This document shows, one piece after another, positions 47,247 to 56,427 of a DNA stretch of 64,000 nt. The position numbers were made by a program, and so were the translations under genes. This DNA comes from Eubacterium oxidoreducens (GTDB lineage Bacteria > Bacillota > Clostridia > Lachnospirales > Lachnospiraceae). The stretch lies in contig NZ_FMXR01000020.1 of NCBI RefSeq assembly GCF_900104415.1, positions 1 through 64,000 of the forward strand, read 5' to 3'. Each line of letters opens with the position of its first letter. Position 1 is the first letter of the stretch. The notes beneath the pieces were generated by a model. The model was not told where the DNA came from. It searched no databases and saw nothing but the letters and a program-made list of their open reading frames with translations.

Positions 47247-47706
47247 TTATCTTTTGTATGACGGACCATAGTCCTTGTAACTGCGTCTTAGAAAAATGTT
47301 TTGTAAATGCCTCTGCATGAAATAGCCGGCATTCGTACTCCTAATCTCTTCGTTCGTCCCCCCCAAAATCTCCTGTAGTAGCGCCAGTGACCCTTCCACA
47401 ATTAAGGATTCACTATCCGCATACCATATTTCCTTCTTTAAGCCGGCTATATAACCAGGTATTCATCTGACATCTTGACGTACATCGCGTGGGCATGTTA
47501 ACCCCCGAGACTTTACTTAGCACTTCCCCTATTCCGCCGGACCACATCTTAAAGATTTCGGCCTGGTTCATTTCGTCAAATTCCGTTGTCAAACATTCCT
47601 CCGGTCCGAAACGACAAGGTCCCTCGTACACATACTGATGAATCAATGCCACATATACAAGCTGCACATTTAATTTGACGTCCACGATTTTCTTAATATC
47701 ATACAT
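47247..47706 (-). pseudogene. Decayed gene fragment, family not identified
   Basis: The first frame (from 47706) reads MYDIKKIVDVKLNVQLVYVA ... HQYVYEGPCRFGPEECLTTE. It then loses sense and ends at 47413. Coding-like sequence continues in other frames: HAMYVKMSDEYLVI at about 47455-47500, and KKEIWYADSESLIVEGSLAL ... RRSYKDYGPSYKR, ending with TAA at 47247-47249. At least two frameshifts, plus a probable internal deletion, are needed to join them. The opening resembles proteins I associate with sugar-isomerase-like families, but I cannot name it. The retained terminator follows. Confidence 0.55.
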
Positions 47707-47953
47707 CTTATAGATCCTCCTTTTCTCTGCTGTTTCTAGGCTTATTATAGGACGGATCTATCGCATCTGTTTCCCCTTAAATATAATGAGTGCCATACAA
47801 AATTCGTATGGCACCTGCTAAGAATCACAAAGAAAAAGGGGCTGTGAAATAATCAGCTCATAAAAAAAGAGAAGTAATAGCTGGAAACAGCCGATTACTT
47901 CTCTTTTTTCATGGTATATTTTATTTGTCATATGGTAAGAATCCATATATACA
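47707..47953. other. Gap with two hairpins between the TRAP operon and the decayed gene
   Basis: No gene. The TRAP operon terminator is at 47862-47920. A second hairpin at 47790-47814 (GTGCCATAC / GTATGGCAC, loop of seven) has no T-run. The segment 47837-47858 (GGGGCTGTGAAAT...) resembles ends of clostridial mobile elements. Confidence 0.5.
47861..47921 (-). terminator. Terminator of the flavoprotein/TRAP operon
   Basis: On the minus strand AAAAGAGAAGTAAT, inner stem and loop, then ATTACTTCTCTTTT with a T-run. The stem is about 18 bp including the CGGCTG/CAGCT inner part. Confidence 0.85.
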
Positions 47954-49030
47954 TTACTCTAAGTTTTCTTCTCTCCACTTAAGAATTGATTCCTTTAATG
48001 CGATTCCCTTTTCTGACGCACTTTTGTCAATTTCTTCGTATACATCTCCCACGGTTGAAAGAAAATCATCACATTGCTCATCTGTAAAATATTCAATATC
48101 TACATCATATTCTTCAAGTGCTTTAATTGAAGTATCATAAAATTCTTCCGATACTGCAAGACAATCAGACATCCACTTTTCAACGCCTTCATTTACTGCT
48201 GCCTGCTGAGCTTCATCAAGCTTACTCCATGTATCTTCATCCATTACTAATGCTCCCATACCATCTGTCTCCGGAAGTACACATGCGTAATCACATACCT
48301 CTCCTAGCATCTGAGAATATACCTGTTCAATTCCTGTAATACAAGAATCAATTGTTTTTCTTTGCAATGCAGTTGCAAGCTCTGAAAGACCTACATCAGT
48401 AGTTGCTAAATTCATTGTCTCTGCAAGTCTTCCCATCCAGGTTCCAGACACTCTTACAATTTTACCTTGAAGATTTTCTTTGTCTGTGATAGCCTCTCCG
48501 GTACCTACAATTGCCATCTTTGCAGGAACTCTGAGTCCAAGATAATGAATATCATAATCAGAATAAATATCTGCCAAAGATTCTCCCACCGCATCTTCAA
48601 AACTTGAAAATGAGTTTGCATCATCTGTATATCTATAACAGCCCGGCATTCCAAGATATGCAACATCTGTAATCGTTGTAGATGTTGCAGATGATCCCAA
48701 ATAAACAATATCGACGATATTATTCGTGAGCTCATCAAGTGCCTGGCTTTCCTTATAGTCGTTATCATTATACTGATTAAAAGTAAAAGCTCCTCCACTG
48801 GCCTCTGTCAAATCTTCACACAATAACTCCATAACAGCTACCATTGAACTAGAAGGTGTTCCTCCATAAGAGATGTTAAACTGATACGGTGCAATATCTG
48901 ATGATCCCCCGTTTCCCGTTGCTGTATCTGAGCCTGATGAAGAATCCTTTGAACATGCCATAAGCCCTATCGCCATAACACCAACTAAGCCCCCACAAAC
49001 TAACTTCTTTGCAAAACTTTTTTTCCTCAT
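47954..49030 (-). CDS. dctP: TRAP transporter substrate-binding protein, DctP family
   Basis: 358 residues from MRKKSFAKKL, chosen for AGGAGG upstream. Lipoprotein signal with VMAIGLMACSK. DctP fold: NISYGGTPSSSMVAVMELLCE, LQGKIVRVSGTWMGRLAETM, and GLSELATALQRKTIDSCITG. The ligand-binding Arg region is GKIVRVSG, so a carboxylate ligand is likely. Last gene of the operon; the substrate is presumably that of the flavoprotein at the operon's head. Confidence 0.93.
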   Translation of the reverse strand: MRKKSFAKKLVCGGLVGVMAIGLMACSKDSSSGSDTATGNGGSSDIAPYQFNISYGGTPSSSMVAVMELLCEDLTEASGGAFTFNQYNDNDYKESQALDELTNNIVDIVYLGSSATSTTITDVAYLGMPGCYRYTDDANSFSSFEDAVGESLADIYSDYDIHYLGLRVPAKMAIVGTGEAITDKENLQGKIVRVSGTWMGRLAETMNLATTDVGLSELATALQRKTIDSCITGIEQVYSQMLGEVCDYACVLPETDGMGALVMDEDTWSKLDEAQQAAVNEGVEKWMSDCLAVSEEFYDTSIKALEEYDVDIEYFTDEQCDDFLSTVGDVYEEIDKSASEKGIALKESILKWREENLE

Positions 49031-49095
49031 TTTTTTCCCTCCTAAAAATATGATTTTTATCTTGATCGCCTTCATAACCTCTTGGCGAATCAATA

Positions 49096-50442
49096 CTATT
49101 TTGCCATCATGCTAGGAACAACTGTTGCAATCTGTGGAAATACACACAAGATTACTAAACCGATCGTCAACGTCATAATCTGAGGCAATGCTCCTTTTAT
49201 AATTGTTCCCATATCTAATCCGGTCGTCTGTTTCAAGATAAACAAATTATTTCCTACCGGTGGTGTAATCATTCCAACCTCTACACACAGGGTGGATACG
49301 ATACCCAACCAGATTGGATCAAATCCCAATTGCATAAGCGGTGTAAACACAAATGGAATCGTAAGTGTTACCATTGCTGTCGGCGACATAATTGTTCCAA
49401 GGAAATACCAAAGTACAATCAACAAAATCATAACAATCCATCTATTAATTCCGAATCCTGTACATAACTGTGCTAGTGCACTTGCAATACCTAATCGACC
49501 AATTACATTTGTAAGCATCAACGCTGCTGAAAGCATAAGAATCATCATAGAACTACTCTTTACCGTTGACATCATGGCATCGCCAAAGATCTTCTTCGTC
49601 ATTTTCATTTTTGCAAGAACAATTAAAAACGCTGCTATAGCTCCAAGTCCGGCACATTCAGTTGCAGTCGCAAGACCGGAATACATTCCCCCTATGATTA
49701 CAACTATAAGAATCAATGCCGGTCCTGTCTTTTTAAAATCTTCAAAAAACGTTGTATCATACTTTTCGTATTCAATCTGTTCAACCGTCTCCTTCGGCTG
49801 TCCTTTCACACGTTTTTTCTGTCCAATTAATTCCGGATTTAAATTTGCTCGTACAATAGAGCTGGCACACATCAATCCCGCTAACATTAACCCCGGTAAT
49901 ATACCGGCCATCAAGAGTTTTAATATCGAGGTCTGCGTCAATATTCCATACATTACCAGCGTAATACTTGGAGGAATCATAATTCCTAACGTTCCTCCTC
50001 CGGCCACGGTTCCAATCGCAAAATGTTCCTTGTATCCTCTTTTTTTCATCGCATCAAGTGACACCTTACCGATTGTAGCTGCTGTTGCAGGTGAGGAGCC
50101 ACAAAGTGCTGCAAATATAGTACAGGCCAACGTTGTTGCAACTGCCAATCCTCCTTTTAGTTTTCGCAGGTATTTGGCCATGATGTAGTACAAGTCTTCT
50201 GCGATTCCACCTTTTGCCATGAATTCTGCCATCATGATAAACAAAGGTACAATTACATTATTTGCACTGATTGCATTAGAGTACATTGTTGTTCCCAAAA
50301 AAGATAAATGTCCCGTTGTGAGGAAAAGCAATGTTACTATACATGCCGTAAAACCAAGCGTTGTAGCAATTGGTCCTCCTATTGCTATCGAAATAAGCAG
50401 GATGACCAACACAACTACTAATGCTATCATCATTGTATTCAT
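49096..50442 (-). CDS. dctM: TRAP transporter large permease, DctM family
   Basis: 448 residues, about 12 membrane helices. Typical DctM segments: FTACIVTLLFLTTGHLSFLG, AGGGTLGIMIPPSITLVMYG, and CVEVGMITPPVGNNLFI. It drives ion-coupled import with DctP and DctQ. It follows dctQ by 12 bases. Confidence 0.95.
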   Translation of the reverse strand: MNTMMIALVVVLVILLISIAIGGPIATTLGFTACIVTLLFLTTGHLSFLGTTMYSNAISANNVIVPLFIMMAEFMAKGGIAEDLYYIMAKYLRKLKGGLAVATTLACTIFAALCGSSPATAATIGKVSLDAMKKRGYKEHFAIGTVAGGGTLGIMIPPSITLVMYGILTQTSILKLLMAGILPGLMLAGLMCASSIVRANLNPELIGQKKRVKGQPKETVEQIEYEKYDTTFFEDFKKTGPALILIVVIIGGMYSGLATATECAGLGAIAAFLIVLAKMKMTKKIFGDAMMSTVKSSSMMILMLSAALMLTNVIGRLGIASALAQLCTGFGINRWIVMILLIVLWYFLGTIMSPTAMVTLTIPFVFTPLMQLGFDPIWLGIVSTLCVEVGMITPPVGNNLFILKQTTGLDMGTIIKGALPQIMTLTIGLVILCVFPQIATVVPSMMAK

Positions 50443-50454
50443 TGTATTTTCCTC

Positions 50455-50976
50455 CTATTTTTCAATAAATTCGTCATTTGAAGATATCAAATCCAGAACT
50501 ATAAATATTACTGTTATAATCATCATCACACATCCGGCTGTCATAATAATATATAAAACCGCCTGAGGAATTGGATAAGTTCCTGCTGTCATACTCCCTA
50601 AACGAATCGAATTAATACACATTTTGAGTGTGGAATAACCGAGAATCGCCAGGAAAAACAAAGTCTGAAAATATCCAATAATTGTAAACGTTCTCTCTGC
50701 CCTATGATTATTAGCTCCTCCTGTCTTTTTATCTGCCATTCTTTTAAACATATCCACACCAACATGCCCCTGTACCTGAAATGTAAATGCACATCCCATA
50801 AACAACGCTAAACAGTGCAGATAACAGGCATAATCTTCCATCCACGATGTGGGACTTCTAAATATGTAACGTAAGATTGCTTCCATCAGAAACATCGCTG
50901 CTACTACAAAGCACATGGTTCCCCCGACTCGCCCTAATACATTGTTAACTTTTCTCAATTTCTCAGGGTAACGCAT
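50455..50976 (-). CDS. dctQ: TRAP transporter small permease, DctQ family
   Basis: 173 residues with four membrane helices (GRVGGTMCFVVAAMFLMEAI; RSPTSWMEDYACYLHCLALF; a third and fourth after the charged loop). The standard partner of DctM. About 110 bases separate it from the hydrogenase-like gene, with no terminator in between. Confidence 0.92.
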   Translation of the reverse strand: MRYPEKLRKVNNVLGRVGGTMCFVVAAMFLMEAILRYIFRSPTSWMEDYACYLHCLALFMGCAFTFQVQGHVGVDMFKRMADKKTGGANNHRAERTFTIIGYFQTLFFLAILGYSTLKMCINSIRLGSMTAGTYPIPQAVLYIIMTAGCVMMIITVIFIVLDLISSNDEFIEK

Positions 50977-51089
50977 TCACAACCCCTCCTTTTCTTATTT
51001 TTTATTCCGCACCTAGCCTACATATTTTTCTTCTAACTATTGAGCCTTCTCTAAGATATGCTTTTCATCGTATCGAAGATAGGCCACGT

Positions 51090-52445
51090 CTACTCCTTCA
51101 TAAAATAACCACCTCCTCCTGACTTGCAACCTTCAGGACAAACCCTTACTCTCATATACTTTAGCAGTCCATGATTGATGACAATCTGCTCGAACCTGTC
51201 TAATCCGTCTATGATCGTAACGTCACGTTCCTCTTCTACTTCAATATGTGCACATTTTGTTAATTCATCTGGTAATCGATCCGGTTCCTTTTCTGATAAA
51301 CACTCCCAAACAGATGCCGCTGTATATGTTGACACGCATGATCTTACATATATTTCATAAAGCTCACGAGTCGTTATGGATACGTCTATTGGATAATCGA
51401 TACTTTCGTTCGTTCTACGTTTTTTTGCCACACAATTATCAATATTGATTACAAAAATATCGCAATCACGTTTGAGCAATTCAGCAAGCATTGTTTTTTT
51501 ATCAGGAATCTCTAACAAAAACCGCTTTAATTCCTTGTGGTAAGTTTCCAAATAATACTTAAAGCCCTCACACATCCCATCCAATATCATTTCATCCTTA
51601 CGCTTTTCTTCAAATGCAATTTTTTTCTGTTGCTTATAATAGCTGTCAAAATCGCTTAATCGATACACTTTATCGATTCCTATATTTTTAAGTAACGTAA
51701 CGATTTTATTTGCTACATCATGATTTGTGTCCTCAACAAATTCTCCAAAATTTGATATTGTTTCATCCGATAATAGCGCGACCGTTTTGATTTTCTTATC
51801 GTATATGGCTTTCCAAACACGCTTTGTATCATCTGCCACATTAAGTGCACCTGTAGGACAAACTTTTATGCATCTTCCGCATGAAATACATTCCGTTTTT
51901 GCCAACTCAATTCCAAACCCTACATTGGTAGCCGTCGATCTTTGATTTACCCCAATCGCTGTAACTCTTATCTCCTTTTCACAAATAGCAACACACCTGC
52001 GACATAATATGCATTTTGTATTATCTCTAACCAAAAATGATGTACTGTTATCTTTTAATTTCTCCCTTTTCCCAACCCCATAATACCGGTCATCAACTCC
52101 GTAAATCGAAGCATATTCCCTAAGTTTACACAGCCCCATCTTGCTACAATTTGTGCAATCGGTAACATGATCTGCAAACATTAATTCCAATGCTTTTCTT
52201 CTTGCCGAAATAACCTTCGTAGAATTCGTTAAGATTTCCATTCCATCCGATGGGTACGTCGAGCATGCCGGATAAAGTCCCGGTCTTGACATAATTTCCA
52301 CTACACACATACGACACTCTGCTATATTGTTTCGTTCCTTCATGTAACATAATGTCGGAATCCCTATCCCATTTTCTCTTGCAACTTCCAGAATCGTCTT
52401 TTCCTCGGATATCTTAATCTTTTGTCCATTTATCGCAATGTTCAT
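51090..52445 (-). CDS. Divergent [FeFe]-hydrogenase-like / NuoG-like iron-sulfur protein
   Basis: 451 residues, no signal peptide. The N-terminus binds [2Fe-2S] (C33, C44, C47, C61), a His-ligated [4Fe-4S] (H93, C97, C100, C106) and two [4Fe-4S] (C145/148/151/155 and C186/189/192/196), as in HydA and NuoG. From residue 220 it follows an [FeFe]-hydrogenase domain: L1 is DGMCEGF in place of TSCCPGW, L2 is IDNCVAKK in place of MPCTAKK, L3 is VCPEGCKSGGGG. The four cysteines that bind the H-cluster [4Fe-4S] are kept (C292, C338, C436, C440). The cysteine that relays protons to the di-iron site is Met291. It may bind a cluster without making H2. The stop at 51090 seems to follow a one-base loss: reading on in another frame to 51037 gives YEGVDVAYLRYDEKHILEKA. 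Its ATG overlaps the NuoF-like stop. Confidence 0.8.
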   Translation of the reverse strand: MNIAINGQKIKISEEKTILEVARENGIGIPTLCYMKERNNIAECRMCVVEIMSRPGLYPACSTYPSDGMEILTNSTKVISARRKALELMFADHVTDCTNCSKMGLCKLREYASIYGVDDRYYGVGKREKLKDNSTSFLVRDNTKCILCRRCVAICEKEIRVTAIGVNQRSTATNVGFGIELAKTECISCGRCIKVCPTGALNVADDTKRVWKAIYDKKIKTVALLSDETISNFGEFVEDTNHDVANKIVTLLKNIGIDKVYRLSDFDSYYKQQKKIAFEEKRKDEMILDGMCEGFKYYLETYHKELKRFLLEIPDKKTMLAELLKRDCDIFVINIDNCVAKKRRTNESIDYPIDVSITTRELYEIYVRSCVSTYTAASVWECLSEKEPDRLPDELTKCAHIEVEEERDVTIIDGLDRFEQIVINHGLLKYMRVRVCPEGCKSGGGGYFMKE

Positions 52446-53761
52446 AATCCAACAACCTCCGGAAAATTTTTTATCACTGACTTAAGCGGAGCTACTGCGG
52501 CTCTGGCCATCGGACATCTACTGTTATCTTCTATGTATCCTATTAATTCCGTAATCTTATTGATGTCATCATTGTCAAAATCTTTTTCCTCTATTTTCAT
52601 GACAAGCATTCGTAATTGCGATAAACCACTCCTACAAGGGACACACGTTCCACAAGACTCTTTTACATAGAAAGAAAGTCTCTCCAAAATTGTCTTTATA
52701 AGCTTTTCTTTATCTGATATAAAATAAACCGATCCGGTTCCAATCCTTATATTTATTTTTTTTGTTTCTTCCTCACTCAACTTCAAATCCAAAAACTTAC
52801 CGGATACTATATTTCCACTTCCGCCTCCTATTTGTATGGCGTAAGGCTTGCTATGGTTCTCCATTCCCCCGGCTCTTATTAACAACTGCTCCAAGGATAT
52901 GCCACTTTTTTCCTCGTATACTCCCGGTTCCATCACATCCCCACACACCGTAAATAATCTAGTTTTCTCATAACTTTTATGTTCCGTTACGATTAATGGA
53001 ACATTCGCAAATGTCTCAACGTTATTTATTACCGTTGGTTTTCCTAAGTATCCTTTATTTCCTGGGAACGGTGGCTTAAGCCTTGGCTCTCCTCTTTTAT
53101 TTTCGAGGCTCTCTATAAGTGCAGTTTCCTCTCCACATATATAAGCACCTTGACCAAGTCTAATTATTATTTCAAATCCGTCCGATTTAAATTCCTCAAT
53201 TGTTTTCTCTATTTTTTCTTTTAAATCCTCGTACTCACCTCTTAGGTATATAAATCCTTTTTTTGCCCCAATGATTTGTGCACAGATATGCATTCCACAT
53301 ATAACACTATATGGTACTTCTTCTAAAATAATCCTGTCTTTTCCGGTTCCCGGCTCGCCCTCATCCGCATTACAGACAACATACTTTTCCATCTCGTTTT
53401 CATTTCTGACAATTTCCCACTTTTTCGCTGTTGGAAAACCACTACCGGAACGTCCACACAAGCCTGATTTTTCTATAAGAGTAAGAACGTCTATTTCTTT
53501 TGCAATCTCGTTTGCTTTTTTTGCGTCTTCTCTTTTAAAATCTAATATGTTCCCCTTTGTTTTCTTCTCATATATCCTTTCAATATGAGTTTGCATTCCA
53601 GCCTTTTTTAGGTTGAAAAACTCATAAAAGCTTGCTATTCCAATCACTTTTGAAACAGACAGATTACAATCACAGGCTGTATCTAAGATCTCTTTTTCTC
53701 CAAGATACCCACCGTTTTGTTTTTGTTTTTCCATAAGAGTTGGTATCAGTTCCACGAGCAT
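52442..53761 (-). CDS. NuoE-NuoF-like fusion: NADH-oxidising flavoprotein
   Basis: 439 residues. The first 60 residues match only the helical N-terminal part of NuoE (LVELIPTLMEKQKQNGGYLG, VIGIASFYEFFNL); the thioredoxin-like [2Fe-2S] half is missing. Then NuoF: GLCGRSGSGFPTAKKW (FMN/NADH), CNADEGEPGTGKDR, GAYICGEETALIESLE, and the cluster motif ESCGTCVPCRSG with a later Cys in SRCPMA. It oxidises NADH and passes electrons through FMN to an Fe-S partner, here the neighbouring hydrogenase-like protein. It follows the ferredoxin gene by 8 bases. Confidence 0.9.
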   Translation of the reverse strand: MLVELIPTLMEKQKQNGGYLGEKEILDTACDCNLSVSKVIGIASFYEFFNLKKAGMQTHIERIYEKKTKGNILDFKREDAKKANEIAKEIDVLTLIEKSGLCGRSGSGFPTAKKWEIVRNENEMEKYVVCNADEGEPGTGKDRIILEEVPYSVICGMHICAQIIGAKKGFIYLRGEYEDLKEKIEKTIEEFKSDGFEIIIRLGQGAYICGEETALIESLENKRGEPRLKPPFPGNKGYLGKPTVINNVETFANVPLIVTEHKSYEKTRLFTVCGDVMEPGVYEEKSGISLEQLLIRAGGMENHSKPYAIQIGGGSGNIVSGKFLDLKLSEEETKKINIRIGTGSVYFISDKEKLIKTILERLSFYVKESCGTCVPCRSGLSQLRMLVMKIEEKDFDNDDINKITELIGYIEDNSRCPMARAAVAPLKSVIKNFPEVVGL

Positions 53762-53769
53762 TTACCTCC

Positions 53770-54111
53770 TTACCATCCCACAGGCGGCTTAAAGTATCCT
53801 TTTTTCGGGCATTTTGCCTCACCTATACGAAATACTTCCCCGGTTTCTTTTCTTTTAAAAAATATTCTCTGATTAATTGGAAGGTGCATCTCTAACGCTC
53901 CTCTTGGACAGGCTTCTACGCAACATGCACAATACCAGCACTCATCCGGATAAGCGACTATTGGAGGTTTTCCTCTTTCCGGATTGGGTAAAAGCGTTTG
54001 TATTCTGCATATATTTACACAAGAATTGCACGCCACACATTTGTCCTCATCTATTGATACGGCAAGCGTAGGCCCCGATGGATTCGGTACAATATAGCAC
54101 TTATCTTCCAT
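53770..54111 (-). CDS. Two-cluster ferredoxin subunit (AprB-like)
   Basis: 113 residues. Two [4Fe-4S] motifs: CVACNSCVNICR and CWYCACCVEACPRGA. The spacer between them (PNPERGKPPIVAYPDE) and the tail after the second (ALEMHLPINQRIFFKRKETG) give the layout of the beta subunit of AprAB-type reductases. It is 2 bases after the flavoprotein gene and most likely forms a heterodimer with it. Confidence 0.88.
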   Translation of the reverse strand: MEDKCYIVPNPSGPTLAVSIDEDKCVACNSCVNICRIQTLLPNPERGKPPIVAYPDECWYCACCVEACPRGALEMHLPINQRIFFKRKETGEVFRIGEAKCPKKGYFKPPVGW

Positions 54112-54113
54112 TT

Positions 54114-56171
54114 CTATTCGCTCCTTTTTTGATATCTCAAATAATTTTCCTTATAAGAAGGTGCATTTTGACCTTTAAGCCAATATTCTTTCTCTTTCTT
54201 TATGGTCAAGATCTTGTCCCCATCTAATCGATTAAACAAATATCCATCTCCTGACATCATAAATTCTTCATTTTCTATCTTGGATATACACGCGTTTAGA
54301 AATATTGATGCCACCGTAAATCTGGTATCGCACTCCAACACTCTTGCAAGTTCATGTGGATTTCGTGCATATGTCATCTGTCCTTCTGTATTTTTTATAC
54401 TGTCAAGCCACACAAGCCCCTGCTTTAATATTGGAATTGTTTTATATTCTCCGCAGCACTGCTGCATCACCCTACATATTCCACCCCACAGTTCTTTCCA
54501 GCTTATATAAGCTTCTTTTCTTCCATTCCTTTTTACCGGTGCATATACTCTTTGTTTCTCAGCAGCAAGCTGTTTCTCACTCACAGCACCCTCATTCGCG
54601 TCCTTCACATAATCAGCGGCTCTATCTGCTGCATAAAATCCTGAAGATACTGCGAAGCTACAGCCCTCAAGCCCTCCCGAAGCTCCAGCTACAAACAGAC
54701 CAGGGACATTTGTCATCAATTTCCAATCGCAAGCAATTTCACCTTGTCCCCCATTCTCTGTTCGCCATGGCTTTACTACGTCAGGTTCACCATGAAACCA
54801 TGCACCGAACTTCATGTAATTTTCCGGCAACTCTATCGGTGCCATCAACATATCTTTTTCCGGGTCAAATCCGCTTCTTGTATACAAATCATAAAGTGTA
54901 AATCGGCTCTTTCCTTCATTCCCGATCATTACACCCCAAATGCTCCTTCTTTCATCTTCCGGCATTCCGGCTAAATCTGCCCAAAATGGCAATTCATATT
55001 CACCATCTCGAATCTTCTCGGCAAGGTTATGAATCAGATTCGCTTGATCGATTCCCGGCATATTATCACTTTTTTTAGAACCGATATACGGTTGCCCCTT
55101 TGCGGGATAATTCCTGTCATGAACATTTTTTAGAATATTCCCTTGAATATCTTCCCATGGAATTTCCTTTCCGTTATTATCAACCATTGAGCATGGAAAC
55201 CATGTATTCGCCGGATTCCCAACACCAAATCTTGGCCATGCAAACGGAGTATTTCCTTTTGTACTACCTGCCTTATGCATGTTATAAACATCTGCGCCTG
55301 CCATCCACGCCATCGCAAGCCCTTCTCCAATTTCATTTGGATCCCATCGATAACTGTTTCCGGTTATTTCCATGTTATAGATCCACATGCTACAAGCGTA
55401 TCCGGTAGATATGATGACTGCCTTTGCATGAAATACATAAAATTCTCCCGTTTCCAATGAAAACCCCGTCGCTCCAACAACATCGGCTCCCTGTTTTCCG
55501 TGATTTGTTAAAAGCGATGTAACCATGATTCTTTCATATAATTCTGCTCCATAATCGATAAGACCTTCATACAAAACCGGCTTTATATAATTTCCACCGT
55601 GAAGCTTAACCGAAACCATCTCTCTATAGTCATATGCTTTCAATAGCTTACTCTCTTCATCACGTGTAGCGGCTCCTTTAAATTCATCCAAGTCATCTCG
55701 GATATTCAGTCCCAATTTTTCAAGTTCGAGCAGCGCGTCCCAGGTTCCTTTTTCTGCTATATAATTCCGATGATTTAATCCCGTATCCTTACTTCTTTCA
55801 ATATTTTCTTCCGTCGTAATTGGACTCCCCGGACATTCCAGCACTGTATTCCAGTGATCCATTCCGGCTCCACCACAACCACTCTTTTTAATCGGAGCTT
55901 TATCACATACCGCAACCTTTACTCCTCTTTTTGCTGCCCTTATTCCGGCACTTGCACCAGCAAGTCCTCCCCCAATGACCAATACATCTGTATAAACATG
56001 CGTTGTCTTATCGTACTTTACCGGATAGGGCCACTCATAAAATTCATTTCCTCTATTTCTTTGAAAATCCATACGCTTCCCCGTTTCACAAAATGTATTT
56101 TCGCCTGCAATAACTCCTAGAATTCTGGATGTCATATTTCCATAATCATTTAGTTGTGTTTTATTTATCAT
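54114..56171 (-). CDS. FAD-dependent reductase of the AprA / fumarate-reductase flavoprotein family
   Basis: 685 residues, no signal peptide, so cytoplasmic. The FAD-binding Rossmann motif is DVLVIGGGLAGASAGIRAAK (residues 62-81), followed by an acidic strand end CDKAPIKKSGCGGAGMDHW. A second FAD contact is NVPGLFVAGASGGLEGCSFA. The C-terminal helical part (SWKELWGGICRVMQQCCGEY ... QGLVWLDSI) is closer to AprA than to SdhA/FrdA. The pairing with an AprB-like ferredoxin supports this. There are no sulfate-reduction partners, so APS is an unlikely substrate. With NADH dehydrogenase-like genes and a TRAP importer in the same operon, reduction of an imported carboxylate is inferred. The substrate is unknown. 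Confidence 0.85.
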   Translation of the reverse strand: MINKTQLNDYGNMTSRILGVIAGENTFCETGKRMDFQRNRGNEFYEWPYPVKYDKTTHVYTDVLVIGGGLAGASAGIRAAKRGVKVAVCDKAPIKKSGCGGAGMDHWNTVLECPGSPITTEENIERSKDTGLNHRNYIAEKGTWDALLELEKLGLNIRDDLDEFKGAATRDEESKLLKAYDYREMVSVKLHGGNYIKPVLYEGLIDYGAELYERIMVTSLLTNHGKQGADVVGATGFSLETGEFYVFHAKAVIISTGYACSMWIYNMEITGNSYRWDPNEIGEGLAMAWMAGADVYNMHKAGSTKGNTPFAWPRFGVGNPANTWFPCSMVDNNGKEIPWEDIQGNILKNVHDRNYPAKGQPYIGSKKSDNMPGIDQANLIHNLAEKIRDGEYELPFWADLAGMPEDERRSIWGVMIGNEGKSRFTLYDLYTRSGFDPEKDMLMAPIELPENYMKFGAWFHGEPDVVKPWRTENGGQGEIACDWKLMTNVPGLFVAGASGGLEGCSFAVSSGFYAADRAADYVKDANEGAVSEKQLAAEKQRVYAPVKRNGRKEAYISWKELWGGICRVMQQCCGEYKTIPILKQGLVWLDSIKNTEGQMTYARNPHELARVLECDTRFTVASIFLNACISKIENEEFMMSGDGYLFNRLDGDKILTIKKEKEYWLKGQNAPSYKENYLRYQKRSE

Positions 56172-56427
56172 TATTATATTACTTGTATAGCATTCGGAAA
56201 ATTGAAATAAATTTAAGATAATATTAGATAGAATCTAATATTAAAGATTTTTAAAAAAGATAGCTCCCAATATAATTGCATAAATCACGCAGAAATACCC
56301 TTTGCATAGCCACAGTCACCTCCCTTGCATCTATTTATATTATTAATTATAATATCCCAATAAGCTTATATTAATTGAAATTAAGCAACCGCTAGCATTA
56401 GATATTACTTAACAAAAGGAGCGCATC
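56172..56427. promoter_or_regulatory. Divergent control region of the LysR gene and flavoprotein operon
   Basis: 256 AT-rich bases. A perfect inverted repeat (arms AATATTAGAT / ATCTAATATT, 3-base gap) lies at 56220-56242, about 50 bases before the flavoprotein start. The size and placement suit a LysR-type operator. Part of the motif (TTAGATATT) recurs next to the LysR start at about 56398-56407. AAAGGAG precedes the LysR start codon. Confidence 0.6.
56251..56313 (-). CDS. Possible 20-residue leader peptide of the flavoprotein operon
   Basis: A GGGAGG ribosome site is followed five bases later by GTG. The frame (MAMQRVFLRDLCNYIGSYLF) ends in TAA at 56251. It lies in the leader of the operon just before the palindrome. 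Very short; translation is unproven. Confidence 0.25.
   Translation of the reverse strand: MAMQRVFLRDLCNYIGSYLF

Noticed and set aside
49292-50188. 298-residue open frame on the plus strand
   Set aside because: It is the antisense shadow of dctM. The minus-strand frame has clear DctM motifs and operon context.
53770-56171. Flavoprotein and ferredoxin pair as true APS reductase (AprAB)
   Set aside because: No sulfate adenylyltransferase, Qmo or sulfite reductase genes are nearby, and the operon carries NADH and TRAP modules instead. Only the family resemblance was kept.
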